Source: Pedobacter cryotolerans (lineage in GTDB: Bacteria; Bacteroidota; Bacteroidia; Sphingobacteriales; Sphingobacteriaceae). Taken from it: a DNA stretch of 64,000 nt. Below, piece after piece: positions 25,428 to 34,787 of this stretch; position 1 is the first letter of the stretch; every line of letters starts with the position of its first letter. Position numbers and translations under genes: made by a program. Where the stretch lies: contig NZ_SWBO01000010.1 of assembly GCF_005116475.1 (NCBI RefSeq), positions 90,642-154,641 of the forward strand, written 5' to 3'. Under the pieces are notes generated by a model that worked only from the letters and a program-made list of their open reading frames with translations, was not told the DNA's origin and did no database searches.

Positions 25428-28328
25428 TTAAAGTTCCATTAAAAACTCAGTTAAGTTTTTATCGTGAGGTACTTCTAACTTTTTACGCAAACGATAGCGT
25501 CTAATTTCTACACCCCTGAGAGAGATATTTAGTAGAGACGCCATTTCTTTACTGCTCATGTTCATGTGTAAATAGGCACAAAGTTTTAAGTCGTTTGGAA
25601 CCAGATCTGGGTGATTTGCTTTTAGCTTTTTGAAGAAACTTTCATGAGCTTCATTGAAACTGTTCTCAAATAAATTCCAATCTCGCTCATCATTCATTCC
25701 ATCATCTATTACCTTTTGGATTTTTCTTAATTGGTCTTCAGATAGCTTCTTTCCATTCTCATCTTTTAACTTGTTCATCTCCTCACTTAACTTTTGAAGC
25801 AATTCGTTTTTATATACCAAACTCATTGCAGAATTAGCCAATTCTCTGTTTTTGCCGGCTAGTTCAGCTTGTAGTTTTTCGGTTTGTATTTTGATGATTT
25901 GTTTTTCAGTAGCCTCTGCTTCTTTTTTAAGAAATTCTTCTTTTTCTGTTTGAAGTTTGTCGGTAATCTTTTGCTGATCTTTCATCAGCTTTGCTTCGTA
26001 AATACGCTTTCCTGCGTAAAGAGCAATAATGCCAATAATTACATAAAATGAAATAGCCCAATTACTACCATACCATGGAGGTAAAATCTTAAATTCTAAT
26101 ACTGTTATTTCGCTGATGATATTTTCATTTAGCTTGGCTCTAACTTTAAATCTGTAAGTACCCTTAGTAAGGTTAGTGAAATCTTTTTGCGTTGCCGAGC
26201 TCCAATCAGACCATTGGTTTGAATATCCTTCTAGGTAAAACTGGTATTTAACTTTTGCTTGTCGATAGTAGGGTAGTGCAAAAGAAATCCTAATGTTATT
26301 TCTACTAAATGGTATTTCAATTAAATCTTGTAAGCTCCCGTTTTCAGATAAAGTGCTGTATTTGTCGGTAATATCCTCTACTTTTCTAATTAATACCGAG
26401 GGAAGTTTTGGATTTTGGCTTTGGTTATTTGATGTTGTGCTATTGTAAATCACAAAACCATCATCAACGCTAATTAAATAAATCTTATTACTTATCTGAC
26501 TAATGTTCTCATAGTATTGAACCATTCTGCCATCTAATATGCTAAAACGATTCGAGTCGATTTCAATCTTCCCGGGTTCGGTTAAATGCACTAAGCTCAT
26601 TTTACCATGGTTAATGAACCAGTATTTTTTAAAACCAGCGCTGATGATTTTATTTGATGTAGAAAAGCTCCCTAGTTTTTTGTTAAGCACATCGTATTTA
26701 CTAAAGCGGTTGCTGATGTCATCGTACACTAAAAAACCATTATCTGATGAGAAAATAAGCTTATTCTCTACATTAAACATGTTGATGTTAAAACTGCTAG
26801 GTAAACCGTTTTTCTCATTGTAAAACTGTATGTTTTTGGCAGATTTTAAGTCGGAGCTTAAGGTTAATTTATATAATCCTTTATAAGCATGACTAACCCA
26901 AATATCGCCTTTATTGTCTTGCTCTACATACCTAGATGGTTCACCAAAACCTGAAATTTTATGACTAAATGCCCAGTTTCCAGCAGCATCTTTCTTAAAT
27001 AAAACTAAGCCAGTATACGTTCCCTGAATAAGATAATTTGGGTTAGAATTGAGTTTTTTAATTGTCCATCCTCCGTTAATGGAAGAGGTTTTTTGCATTT
27101 GATCTCCGTTTATAATGAAGGAGCCATCGTTATGCCCACAAATAAGCTGGTTATCTATTAAGCTTAAATCCCAAACTTGGCCTTGTGAGTTTTGGATTAA
27201 CCTAAAATCGAAATTGCTATTTAAGTTGCCATTTTCTGGTAACCACGGACTTACAAACAAACCTTGATTAGTGCCTAAATAAATCTTGTTTTTTACAATT
27301 AAGCTGGAGTAAACGGTTCCGAATTGGCCAGTTTTATCAAAATAAAAATACAGCGGCGAATTAAGTTCGATTCTATCAATTCCATTATCTAAACCTGCCC
27401 AAAGATTTTGTTCATTGTCTGCATATAAACTGAGTATAGTATTGTTCTGTAAACCGCTTGATTTATTGATCCTTTGAACAATTTTACCGTTTTCATCAAT
27501 GATAATTAAACCGTTTAAGATGGTTCCGTAAGCATAATATTTGTTGAGTAGTTTAACTCCATTGTTGAGTTGAAATGTTTTTAGAAAAGAATTAGCATCA
27601 CTTGCAAAAGGAATAAATGTTACTCCATCATAAACGAAAAGCCCATTTTTACTAGTGCCAATAATATAGCCGCCATTTTTGTAGGGTAAGATAGATAACA
27701 CCCCTGTTGTACCAATGATTTCACTGTTAGGTAACGCAACTAATTTGTTGTTTTTTAGTTCAAAAAGTCCTTTGCCTAAAATTTGAGCAAATATTTTATT
27801 GCCAACAGCGTGTGTAAAAAGAAATGTTCCGGGGCCTTTTACTACACTTACTTTTTGGTTTTCGTAAACATAAATGGTAGAAAATGTCTGAAAAATAACT
27901 TTCTTGCCTACGATATATATTTTCCAAACTTCATCGGTAATTTTATTTGGTTTTGGGATGAGATTGATTAATGATTTATAAGTCAGGTGCTTATTTTGGT
28001 AACTCCAATAACCAAATTCACCGAAGCTACCTGTATAAATTAATCCATTTTCAGTCGCTACGGCTCTTACAATTTGTCGATTTGGCATTTTATACTGTTG
28101 CCAATATTTACCGTCAAAGGTTAATAATCCTTCAGCATTGCCAAAATACATTACGCCATTTTTATCTTTTGCAATAGACCAGTTTTGATTTCCCGATAGG
28201 TAAGAAGATTTTGGATAATTCTGCACATAAGGAACTCCTATGCTTTGAATATCATCGGCAAAAAGTTTTCCTGAAAAAAGTAAAAGAGCGAAAAGAAGGT
28301 GAAAATATTTAAAGGATTTGTTTTTCAT
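25428..28328 (-). CDS. Membrane-spanning triple-tyrosine regulator with LuxR-type HTH (PUL regulator)
   Basis: A 966-residue one-component regulator. It has a signal sequence (1-24), a long region of two-component-regulator-propeller-like repeats (about 30-640), and a triple-tyrosine (Y_Y_Y) domain (about 660-745). A single membrane span follows near 752-772 (WAISFYVIIGIIALYAG), then a cytoplasmic coiled coil rich in Lys/Glu (about 780-870) and a C-terminal LuxR-like helix-turn-helix (about 905-960, LCAYLHMNMSSKEMASLLNIS). There is no histidine kinase or receiver domain, unlike hybrid two-component PUL sensors. It would sense a glycan in the periplasm and bind DNA directly. Its position just upstream of susC in the same direction points to control of this locus. 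Confidence 0.88.
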   Translation of the reverse strand: MKNKSFKYFHLLFALLLFSGKLFADDIQSIGVPYVQNYPKSSYLSGNQNWSIAKDKNGVMYFGNAEGLLTFDGKYWQQYKMPNRQIVRAVATENGLIYTGSFGEFGYWSYQNKHLTYKSLINLIPKPNKITDEVWKIYIVGKKVIFQTFSTIYVYENQKVSVVKGPGTFLFTHAVGNKIFAQILGKGLFELKNNKLVALPNSEIIGTTGVLSILPYKNGGYIIGTSKNGLFVYDGVTFIPFASDANSFLKTFQLNNGVKLLNKYYAYGTILNGLIIIDENGKIVQRINKSSGLQNNTILSLYADNEQNLWAGLDNGIDRIELNSPLYFYFDKTGQFGTVYSSLIVKNKIYLGTNQGLFVSPWLPENGNLNSNFDFRLIQNSQGQVWDLSLIDNQLICGHNDGSFIINGDQMQKTSSINGGWTIKKLNSNPNYLIQGTYTGLVLFKKDAAGNWAFSHKISGFGEPSRYVEQDNKGDIWVSHAYKGLYKLTLSSDLKSAKNIQFYNEKNGLPSSFNINMFNVENKLIFSSDNGFLVYDDISNRFSKYDVLNKKLGSFSTSNKIISAGFKKYWFINHGKMSLVHLTEPGKIEIDSNRFSILDGRMVQYYENISQISNKIYLISVDDGFVIYNSTTSNNQSQNPKLPSVLIRKVEDITDKYSTLSENGSLQDLIEIPFSRNNIRISFALPYYRQAKVKYQFYLEGYSNQWSDWSSATQKDFTNLTKGTYRFKVRAKLNENIISEITVLEFKILPPWYGSNWAISFYVIIGIIALYAGKRIYEAKLMKDQQKITDKLQTEKEEFLKKEAEATEKQIIKIQTEKLQAELAGKNRELANSAMSLVYKNELLQKLSEEMNKLKDENGKKLSEDQLRKIQKVIDDGMNDERDWNLFENSFNEAHESFFKKLKANHPDLVPNDLKLCAYLHMNMSSKEMASLLNISLRGVEIRRYRLRKKLEVPHDKNLTEFLMEL

Positions 28329-28340
28329 TTATAGCAAGCA

Positions 28341-28415
28341 GGTTGATAGATGATGGTTGATAGCTAATAGTTGATGGTTTATAGATAATAGCTGATGGAT
28401 AATGGTGGATAGTAG
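28341..28415. repeat. Word-like repeat (GATGGTTGATAGCTAATAG type)
   Basis: Six or more imperfect copies of TGATGGTTGATAG / TTGATGGTTTATAG lie head to tail upstream of the regulator start. The same vocabulary is seen at 6230-6310 and 44824-44880, and a short piece at about 28869-28895. Confidence 0.65.
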
Positions 28416-28493
28416 AAAATTTAAAGTTAGTAAAATGAAGATTATTTGTGCGAGTATTTTTAGCTAAATTAACTGCGAATATATCTTACCATT

Positions 28494-28847
28494 ATGGCAT
28501 TTAAATTTGAAGAACTAAAAGTTTGGCAAATTTCGTTGTTATTAAGTGACGAAATTGATGCGGCTACTAAATACTTTCCAAAAACTGAGCTATTTAGTTT
28601 GACTACTCAAATTAAAAAAGCTGCTGATTCTGTTAATTTAAATATCGCTGAAGGTTGCATGGGACAATCCAAAGCGGAGTTTTCTAGGTTTTTAACCTAT
28701 TCTGTTAGATCGGGACTAGAAGTTGTCAGTTGTTTGTTCATGGCTCGCAATAGAAATTATATGCCTATCGAAAGGTTTAACTATTTTTATAACGAGTACG
28801 AACAACTGTGTAAGATGATTAATGCTCTAAAGAATTCCCTGAAATAA
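28494..28847 (+). CDS. Four-helix-bundle protein (23S rRNA IVP / S23 family)
   Basis: A 117-residue all-helical protein of the four-helix-bundle family first found encoded in 23S rRNA intervening sequences. The signature is visible: FEELKVWQISLLLSDEI, the FPKTELFSLTTQIKKAADSVNLNIAEG segment and the RSGLEVVSCLFMA helix. Bacteroidota genomes carry many free-standing copies, as here, outside rRNA. The gene stands alone between the PUL regulator and trhO, flanked by word-like repeats. Its cellular role is not established. The ATG at 28494 is the only reasonable start. Confidence 0.9.
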   Translation: MAFKFEELKVWQISLLLSDEIDAATKYFPKTELFSLTTQIKKAADSVNLNIAEGCMGQSKAEFSRFLTYSVRSGLEVVSCLFMARNRNYMPIERFNYFYNEYEQLCKMINALKNSLK

Positions 28848-28885
28848 ATTCAAGAGCACCGCGACCGCCCATCAACTATTAACTA

Positions 28886-29818
28886 TTAACCTTTCATAAC
28901 CACAGGCTGAGGCACTTTTACATAATATCCAGTACCATCGTAAGGGCGTTTACGTGGGTGTGTAGTACAGGCAACCGAACAACATCCTTGTAATTCGTCG
29001 CCACAGTTATCACATTGTGTAATGTGTTCATTGCACTCCGGATTAGCACAGTTGATCATTTTTGGTGTTGTTGTACCACAGTTGTAGCAAACAGAAACAA
29101 TTGTTGGATTTACAGAATTTACATCAACTGCAATTCTGTTGTCAAATACATAACATTTGCCTTCAAAATCTTTACCGCCAGCTTCTTTACCATATTTAAT
29201 AATGCCGCCATGCAATTGGTAAACATCTGTAAAGCCATGGTGTAAAAGCAAAGCTGATGCCTTTTCGCATTTAATACCGCCAGTACAATAGGTCATTATT
29301 TTTTTGTCTTTGTACTGTGCCAAGGCATTTATCTGATCAGGAAAATCTCTAAAGTTATCGATATCTAAGGTTACTGCATTTTTAAACTTCCCTAAATTGT
29401 GTTCGTAATTAGAGCGAACATCTAGCACTACAACATCATCGCGATCTAGCATTTCGCTAAATTCTTTTGGCTCTAAATATTTTCCTGTTTCTTTATTTGG
29501 GTCGATGATAGTTGTATCTCTTAATCCAGAATGCACGATTTCTTCCTTGTAGCGACAATGCATCTTGATAAAAGATGGCTCAGGAACTTCATCAATTTTA
29601 AATTCAGTTTTTGCGAAACGTTCATCGGCATGTATAGCTTGCATGTAAACTTCACAAGCTTCTTTGGTGCCAGAAACAGTTCCGTTTAAACCTTCTTCGG
29701 CAACTATAATTCTGCCTACCAAGCCTAAAGATTTACAAAAATTTAAGTGATCTGCTGCAAACTGTTCAGCATTTGCTATAGGAGCATAGCAATAATAGAG
29801 TAAAGTATTGTACATCAT
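28886..29818 (-). CDS. trhO: tRNA uridine(34) hydroxylase TrhO (rhodanese-domain YceA)
   Basis: A 310-residue protein with an N-terminal acylphosphatase-like half (about 1-95), a rhodanese domain (about 115-215) and a Cys-rich C-terminal tail (about 240-300). The family hallmark CTGGIKCEKAS carries the active Cys178 and Cys184. TrhO makes 5-hydroxyuridine at tRNA position 34, using oxygen. The tail has paired cysteines (CYNCG, CANPEC, CDNCG, CCSVAC) that look like a metal site and is usual in long members of the family. A good minus-strand promoter box TATCTTTG (29856-29863) lies upstream. Confidence 0.93.
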   Translation of the reverse strand: MMYNTLLYYCYAPIANAEQFAADHLNFCKSLGLVGRIIVAEEGLNGTVSGTKEACEVYMQAIHADERFAKTEFKIDEVPEPSFIKMHCRYKEEIVHSGLRDTTIIDPNKETGKYLEPKEFSEMLDRDDVVVLDVRSNYEHNLGKFKNAVTLDIDNFRDFPDQINALAQYKDKKIMTYCTGGIKCEKASALLLHHGFTDVYQLHGGIIKYGKEAGGKDFEGKCYVFDNRIAVDVNSVNPTIVSVCYNCGTTTPKMINCANPECNEHITQCDNCGDELQGCCSVACTTHPRKRPYDGTGYYVKVPQPVVMKG

Positions 29819-29855
29819 AATTTATTGATACCGCTGCAAACGGCGTTTAACGATG

Positions 29856-29863
29856 CAAAGATA
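29856..29863 (-). promoter_or_regulatory. -7 promoter box for trhO
   Basis: Read on the minus strand this is TATCTTTG, an exact TAnnTTTG match, about 38 bases before the trhO start. Confidence 0.6.
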
Positions 29864-29867
29864 GAAA

Positions 29868-29941
29868 AAAAGGTTGAGGGATAAAAGGTAGAAGGTTTTT
29901 GGATTTTCAACTCCCTCCTTTTTGAGGAGGTTTGGGGGGAT
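29868..29941. repeat. Word-like repeat plus CTCCCTCC...GGAGG palindrome
   Basis: GGTTGAGGGATAAAAGGTAGAAGG is followed by CTCCCTCCTTTTTGAGGAGG and TTTGGGGGGATTT, which runs up to the stop codon of the DUF5686 gene at 29942. It is the same palindrome family as at 7468-7558 and 53755-53780. Confidence 0.6.
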
Positions 29942-32392
29942 TTACAAACTATAGGCAATTCTAAATCCTTGGTCTACTTTTTTGCTACCATCATAAGCAT
30001 AACCGTAACTTACACCAAAACCAAAACGTTCTATACCGAAGTAAAATTCTTTATAGTTCTTTTTATTGGGTTGGGTTAAATAACTAACGCCAATAATTTC
30101 TTCGAATTTAAGCTTACGCAACAAAGGAATTTTATTGATCAATAAGCCACCAAAATTATGTTCAATATGTGCTTCTGCAAAATGCCTGTCGGTGCTGTAT
30201 TGGTAAAAGTCTAAAAACCTAAATTTTCTTAGGTTGGGAGGGAAGATTGTAGAATTATTTCCTCTAAAATGTTTGCTATCTGGATAAAAAACAACGTTAT
30301 TGTTTAAGAATTTGCCTGCTCCAACAACAAAAGAGAAATAGCCAAGTAAACCAGCGCTAATTCTTTCTTGATAAATTTCGAGCCCTAAATAATCATAATC
30401 AACGGCGCTATTTAAAATTCCTTTAAAACCTTTTCTATAATTTAATTGAAAACGAGGATATTTTGATTCCTGATAAAATTTACCATCTGGCCTAGTAATA
30501 TAAGTCTGCCCAATTGTATAAACTAAGGTGGCCGATATGTTAAAAGAGGCGTAAGTTGGAAATAAAGGAGTTTCTAAACTTGGAGTAAAAGGATTGTTAG
30601 ACGTAAAAGCTTTGTCTGAAACATCTCTAAAACTATAATTGCTAGTGTTTTGAAGAGTTTGATTTCTAGCATATTCAATATTAGCATAAGCTTGTAGTCC
30701 ATCTGCTAGTTCTCTTGTAGAATTTAGTGTAAAAAACTCTTTTTTATAAAGCTTAAGCAAGTTTGTTTCAAACACCAATGAGTTGATTGTATTTGAACGT
30801 AAACTCATGGTTCCATAACTGTTTAAATCTGCAATTGAGGTTCCAAAACTTGCACTTACACTTGCTCTTTTAAGTGGGTCGTAATAATAACTTGAGCTTA
30901 GGTTTGCCGTAAAAATTTTATTGCTGAAACCATATCTAGCTTCTGGTCTTATCGAAAAACTTTTTCTATCCTCAAAATTCTTTCTAAATGTAACGCCGTA
31001 TCTCAAAGCGAGTCCTTCAACAGTGTTATAAAATACAGAAGTAACTAACGGGTCAAAGGATATATATTTTTTTTCATACCTGTTATTAATGGTGTAACCT
31101 GAAAAAAATAGCTTCCCAATCCCGAACTTATTGTTTTTACTTTCTAAAGAATCTAGATAAGGTTTTGATTGTTTGAGCAAAGCAACACTATCCTTCTTTT
31201 TATAGTCAAATTTTTCTTCTTCGGTTAATGGTATTGGCCTATTGTTCATCCAGTAAAGCGAATCTTTTTTATTTACGGCTTTAGTAACTTTTAAAATTTC
31301 AGCAGTAAAGAATTTCTCAGGGAAATTGGGTTTAATATTGTAATTGCTATAAATGCCAATAAAATATCCTTCGAATTTAAATTTTAAAATACCACCATTA
31401 AACTGAAATCTAATACTCGATGGCATGTAAACATCTTCAATTTTTACAAATTGTTGGCTTATATTTAAAGTATCTACGAAATTTATGCCTGCATCTTCTG
31501 TTAAATTAAGGTTTGTGCCTAATAATCGCCAGCTCTCATCAGTAATATAAATAATACCTCTAAAAACGGGATCATTTTTACGTCTGGGTATTACTTCAAT
31601 TTTATTGATCGTTACTCCATTTTCTTCTGAACTTCCTAAAAGTTTGTATCTATAGTAAAATAATGCATTGTCAGCTATTGGCGAAACAAAACTTCGCCCA
31701 CTTAAACCTGTGTTTTCTAACATCAAATTTTCATAAAAATTTACAATTAAATCTGAAGCTTTATTGAAACTGAATGCATTATTGTTGCCAGATACTTTAG
31801 AAGACACCATTTCTTCGTGAATTTTGTTTGGTCTTTTAAAGCTGAAAGTAGATTGAGTTTCTGATAGGTATAAAATCCCTTGTCTGTTGGTGTCTAAGTC
31901 TAATGTTTTTTGAATATCTCTGCCCATAAATTTTTTGGGCGCACTTACCAATTTTTGTAATCCTTTAGTGTAAACGTCGGTACTAAAGGCTTCAACTTCG
32001 TTTAAATGTTGTTTTCTTAATTTAATAGCTTGTCTTATAATTTCGTAAGCCAGGTCTTCTGCATTTGGTCTAATCACTACATTATTTAAGGTATAACTTT
32101 CTGTAGGCAAAGCCTGATTTAAAGTTAAATTACCATTCACCTGTATGTTTCTTTCGGTAGTTTTAAATCCGATAGCAGTATAAATTAAAGTGTAAGAACC
32201 TTTGTCTAAATTAATGGTATACATGCCATTAACATTTGCAGAAACGCCTTTGCTGGTATTTTTGATATATATTGATGCAAAAGGAATTACTTCGCCATTG
32301 GTTTCGGTAATTTTTCCAGTGATTTGATATTGCGCTAATGATAAGCTTGTTAGCGTTAAAATAAAAACAATCGAGAGAAAGATTTTCTTCAT
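29942..32392 (-). CDS. DUF5686 outer-membrane protein with carboxypeptidase-like regulatory domain
   Basis: An 816-residue protein. The start at 32392 (MKKIFLSIVFILTLTSLSLAQ) is chosen for its signal peptide; an ATG at 32428 would only add a hydrophilic leader. Residues about 22-110 form a carboxypeptidase-regulatory-like domain (QITGKITETNGEVIPFASIY, NGMYTINLDKGSYTLIYTAIGF). The rest is a DUF5686-type protein with a long run of alternating beta strands, ending in a strand closed by YSL, as outer-membrane barrels do. Similar proteins are common in Bacteroidota and look like TonB-receptor relatives without a plug. Function is unknown. It is divergent from kbl. Confidence 0.82.
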   Translation of the reverse strand: MKKIFLSIVFILTLTSLSLAQYQITGKITETNGEVIPFASIYIKNTSKGVSANVNGMYTINLDKGSYTLIYTAIGFKTTERNIQVNGNLTLNQALPTESYTLNNVVIRPNAEDLAYEIIRQAIKLRKQHLNEVEAFSTDVYTKGLQKLVSAPKKFMGRDIQKTLDLDTNRQGILYLSETQSTFSFKRPNKIHEEMVSSKVSGNNNAFSFNKASDLIVNFYENLMLENTGLSGRSFVSPIADNALFYYRYKLLGSSEENGVTINKIEVIPRRKNDPVFRGIIYITDESWRLLGTNLNLTEDAGINFVDTLNISQQFVKIEDVYMPSSIRFQFNGGILKFKFEGYFIGIYSNYNIKPNFPEKFFTAEILKVTKAVNKKDSLYWMNNRPIPLTEEEKFDYKKKDSVALLKQSKPYLDSLESKNNKFGIGKLFFSGYTINNRYEKKYISFDPLVTSVFYNTVEGLALRYGVTFRKNFEDRKSFSIRPEARYGFSNKIFTANLSSSYYYDPLKRASVSASFGTSIADLNSYGTMSLRSNTINSLVFETNLLKLYKKEFFTLNSTRELADGLQAYANIEYARNQTLQNTSNYSFRDVSDKAFTSNNPFTPSLETPLFPTYASFNISATLVYTIGQTYITRPDGKFYQESKYPRFQLNYRKGFKGILNSAVDYDYLGLEIYQERISAGLLGYFSFVVGAGKFLNNNVVFYPDSKHFRGNNSTIFPPNLRKFRFLDFYQYSTDRHFAEAHIEHNFGGLLINKIPLLRKLKFEEIIGVSYLTQPNKKNYKEFYFGIERFGFGVSYGYAYDGSKKVDQGFRIAYSL

Positions 32393-32474
32393 AAAGGTGT
32401 TAAAGTGTAAATATCGCTTTAGTTGCAAAACTTAACGTATTTAATGTGTTAAAGTTTGTTAACGTGCAAAATAT

Positions 32475-32482
32475 TATATTTG
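32475..32482 (+). promoter_or_regulatory. -7 promoter box for kbl
   Basis: TATATTTG is an exact TAnnTTTG match 43 bases before the kbl ATG. TTTG at 32455-32458 could act as the -33 element, but the spacing of 16 is shorter than usual. Confidence 0.55.
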
Positions 32483-32525
32483 TGACGAAAATTAATCACA
32501 ATTGGTTGCACCAAAATAAATATAT

Positions 32526-33713
32526 ATGTACAAAACCCTTCAACCTGTTCTACAAAAAGAACTTCAAGAAATAGAAAATGCAGGCTTATTTAAACGCGAA
32601 CGTATCATCACAACTCCTCAAGGTGCAGATATTAAAGTAAGTAGCGGAGCTGAAGTAATTAATTTTTGTGCCAACAATTATTTAGGTTTATCATCTCATC
32701 CAAAAGTTATCGAAGCTGCCAAAAAAGCGATAGATGATTATGGTTATGGCATGTCGTCTGTTCGTTTTATTTGCGGTACACAAAATATTCATAAAGAATT
32801 GGAAGCAAAAATTTCTGAATTTTTAGGTACAGAAGATACCATTTTATATGCAGCAGCTTTTGATGCAAATGGAGGTGTTTTTGAACCTTTGTTTGGCGCA
32901 GAAGATGCTATTATTTCTGATGAATTAAACCACGCTTCTATTATTGATGGTGTACGTTTGTGTAAAGCGCAACGTTTTCGTTATAAAAATGCTGATATGG
33001 CAGATTTGGAAGCTCAATTGATTGCTGCAAAAGATTGCCGACATAGAATTATAGTTACCGATGGTGCTTTTTCTATGGATGGTTCAGTAGCTCCGTTAGA
33101 TCAAATTTGCGATTTAGCCGATAAATATGAAGCCTTGGTAATGATTGATGAATCGCACTGTACTGGTTTTATTGGTAAAACTGGTAGAGGTACGCATGAG
33201 CATTTTAACGTAATGGATCGTGTAGATATTATTACCGGTACTTTGGGTAAAGCTTTAGGTGGCGCATCTGGCGGATTTACTTCTGGTAAAAAAGAAATTG
33301 TAGATATGTTGCGTCAGCGCTCACGCCCATATTTATTCTCAAACACATTAGCTCCTGCAATTGCTGGTGCTTCTGTTGCTGTTTTAGATATGTTAAGTGA
33401 AACTACTTCACTTCGTGATAAATTGGAAAGTAATACAAAATATTTCCGCGAAAAAATGACTGCTGCTGGGTTTGATATTAAACCAGGTTTTCATCCAATT
33501 GTGCCAGTAATGTTGTACGATGCTAAAATAGCACAATCTTTTGCTGCAAAAATGTTAGATGAAGGTATTTATGTAGTTGGATTTTTCTATCCGGTTGTTG
33601 GACAAGGTAAAGCAAGAATTAGAGTGCAGCTTTCGGCAGCACATGAGCAACATCACTTAGATAAAGCAATTGCTGCATTTACAAAAGTTGGTAAAGAGTT
33701 AGGTGTAATTTAA
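32526..33713 (+). CDS. kbl: Glycine C-acetyltransferase (2-amino-3-ketobutyrate CoA ligase)
   Basis: A 395-residue PLP enzyme of the alpha-oxoamine synthase family. The PLP lysine is Lys242 in [16 protein letters not shown] (208-211) contacts the cofactor ring, and [12 protein letters not shown] is the family N-terminal signature. It cleaves 2-amino-3-oxobutyrate with CoA to glycine and acetyl-CoA, the second step of threonine breakdown after Tdh (10189-11133). The close relatives BioF and serine palmitoyltransferase are possible, but the overall sequence reads as Kbl and a tdh gene is present in the window. Confidence 0.93.
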   Translation: MYKTLQPVLQKELQEIENAGLFKRERIITTPQGADIKVSSGAEVINFCANNYLGLSSHPKVIEAAKKAIDDYGYGMSSVRFICGTQNIHKELEAKISEFLGTEDTILYAAAFDANGGVFEPLFGAEDAIISDELNHASIIDGVRLCKAQRFRYKNADMADLEAQLIAAKDCRHRIIVTDGAFSMDGSVAPLDQICDLADKYEALVMIDESHCTGFIGKTGRGTHEHFNVMDRVDIITGTLGKALGGASGGFTSGKKEIVDMLRQRSRPYLFSNTLAPAIAGASVAVLDMLSETTSLRDKLESNTKYFREKMTAAGFDIKPGFHPIVPVMLYDAKIAQSFAAKMLDEGIYVVGFFYPVVGQGKARIRVQLSAAHEQHHLDKAIAAFTKVGKELGVI

Positions 33714-33748
33714 TTACATCTAATTCGTTATGTTTTTTTATTATCCTT

Positions 33749-34678
33749 ATGAAAAATTTCAAGATTGTTTTCCTCAACATCGCTTTTTTATTATTTTTTG
33801 CTAGTTGCGAAAAAAGTGATCCACCTGCTTACCAAGTAGAAGCCGAAGCAAAAACAATGTTAGATGTTGCTTATGGCACTGATCCAAAGCAAACCATGGA
33901 TATCTACTTGCCTGCAAACAGAACATCAAACACTGGAATAATAATTTTAGTGCATGGCGGTAGTTTTATAGGTGGCGATAAGAACGAACTTAACAATCAA
34001 GCCAAATATTTGGCCACAAGTGGCTACGCTGTTTTAAATGTAAACTATCGTTTAGTAAATGGTGCAGGCTTGCTAACACAAACTAATCCGCCAAGATTAG
34101 AAAGTAATGTAAAGGTTAAAGATCAGGTTACTGATATAAATTCCGTAGTAGATTATGCTTTAACCAATGCTAAACAATGGGTTACAAATGCCGACAGAAT
34201 TGTTATGATTGGGCATAGTGCAGGTGCATCATTATCACTTTTATATAGTTACGACCAGAGAAATACCAATAAAGTAAAGGCAGTTTCTAATTTAGCTGGA
34301 GCCTTAGATTTGGTTTTTACAAATATTCCGAATTGGCAGTTTTACCCACCAGTGCTTTTTGAAGCAGGATACAGATACACAGGTTTCGAGGTAAAAACCG
34401 AAAATGAAACTTATTATAAAGAAATAAGTGCATTAAGTGTGGCAAATGCCGATAGAAAAGTGCCTACGCTTAACGTATTGCCAGAAAATAACGATTTACA
34501 AGGTTTACCAAAACAAGATATTGCAACTTATAATATTTTTAGAGCTAGGTTAAATGAACTTAAAGTTCCAAACGAATTTTATTATGTGGTTGGAGCCAAT
34601 CATTCTTTTTCGCAAACAGGCAAATGGCAGCAGGTGTTAGACGCATCAGTATTCTATTTCAATACTACTTTAGATTAG
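33749..34678 (+). CDS. Lipoprotein alpha/beta hydrolase (esterase/lipase-like)
   Basis: A 309-residue protein with a lipobox ending at Cys20 (LLFFASC). It has the alpha/beta-hydrolase oxyanion motif HGGSFIGG (69-76), typical of the hormone-sensitive-lipase/carboxylesterase branch, and nucleophile Ser157 in GHSAGAS. A late His in VVGANHSF would complete the triad. It starts 35 bases after kbl and may be co-transcribed, though no functional link is evident. The substrate is unknown. The anchor places it in the cell envelope. Confidence 0.85.
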   Translation: MKNFKIVFLNIAFLLFFASCEKSDPPAYQVEAEAKTMLDVAYGTDPKQTMDIYLPANRTSNTGIIILVHGGSFIGGDKNELNNQAKYLATSGYAVLNVNYRLVNGAGLLTQTNPPRLESNVKVKDQVTDINSVVDYALTNAKQWVTNADRIVMIGHSAGASLSLLYSYDQRNTNKVKAVSNLAGALDLVFTNIPNWQFYPPVLFEAGYRYTGFEVKTENETYYKEISALSVANADRKVPTLNVLPENNDLQGLPKQDIATYNIFRARLNELKVPNEFYYVVGANHSFSQTGKWQQVLDASVFYFNTTLD

Positions 34679-34775
34679 TTTCACATTTAGTATTGTAAGT
34701 TCATTTACTTGTAATAAATGTGCTTCAAGTTGATATTTGAACTCACAGCTAGTAAAATAATTCTATAAATTGCTG

Positions 34776-34783
34776 TATATTTG
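34776..34783 (+). promoter_or_regulatory. -7 promoter box directly before pheS (possible leaderless transcript)
   Basis: TATATTTG matches TAnnTTTG exactly and ends only 4 bases before the chosen pheS ATG (34788). Transcription would begin at or next to the start codon. Confidence 0.55.
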
Positions 34784-34787
34784 GCGC

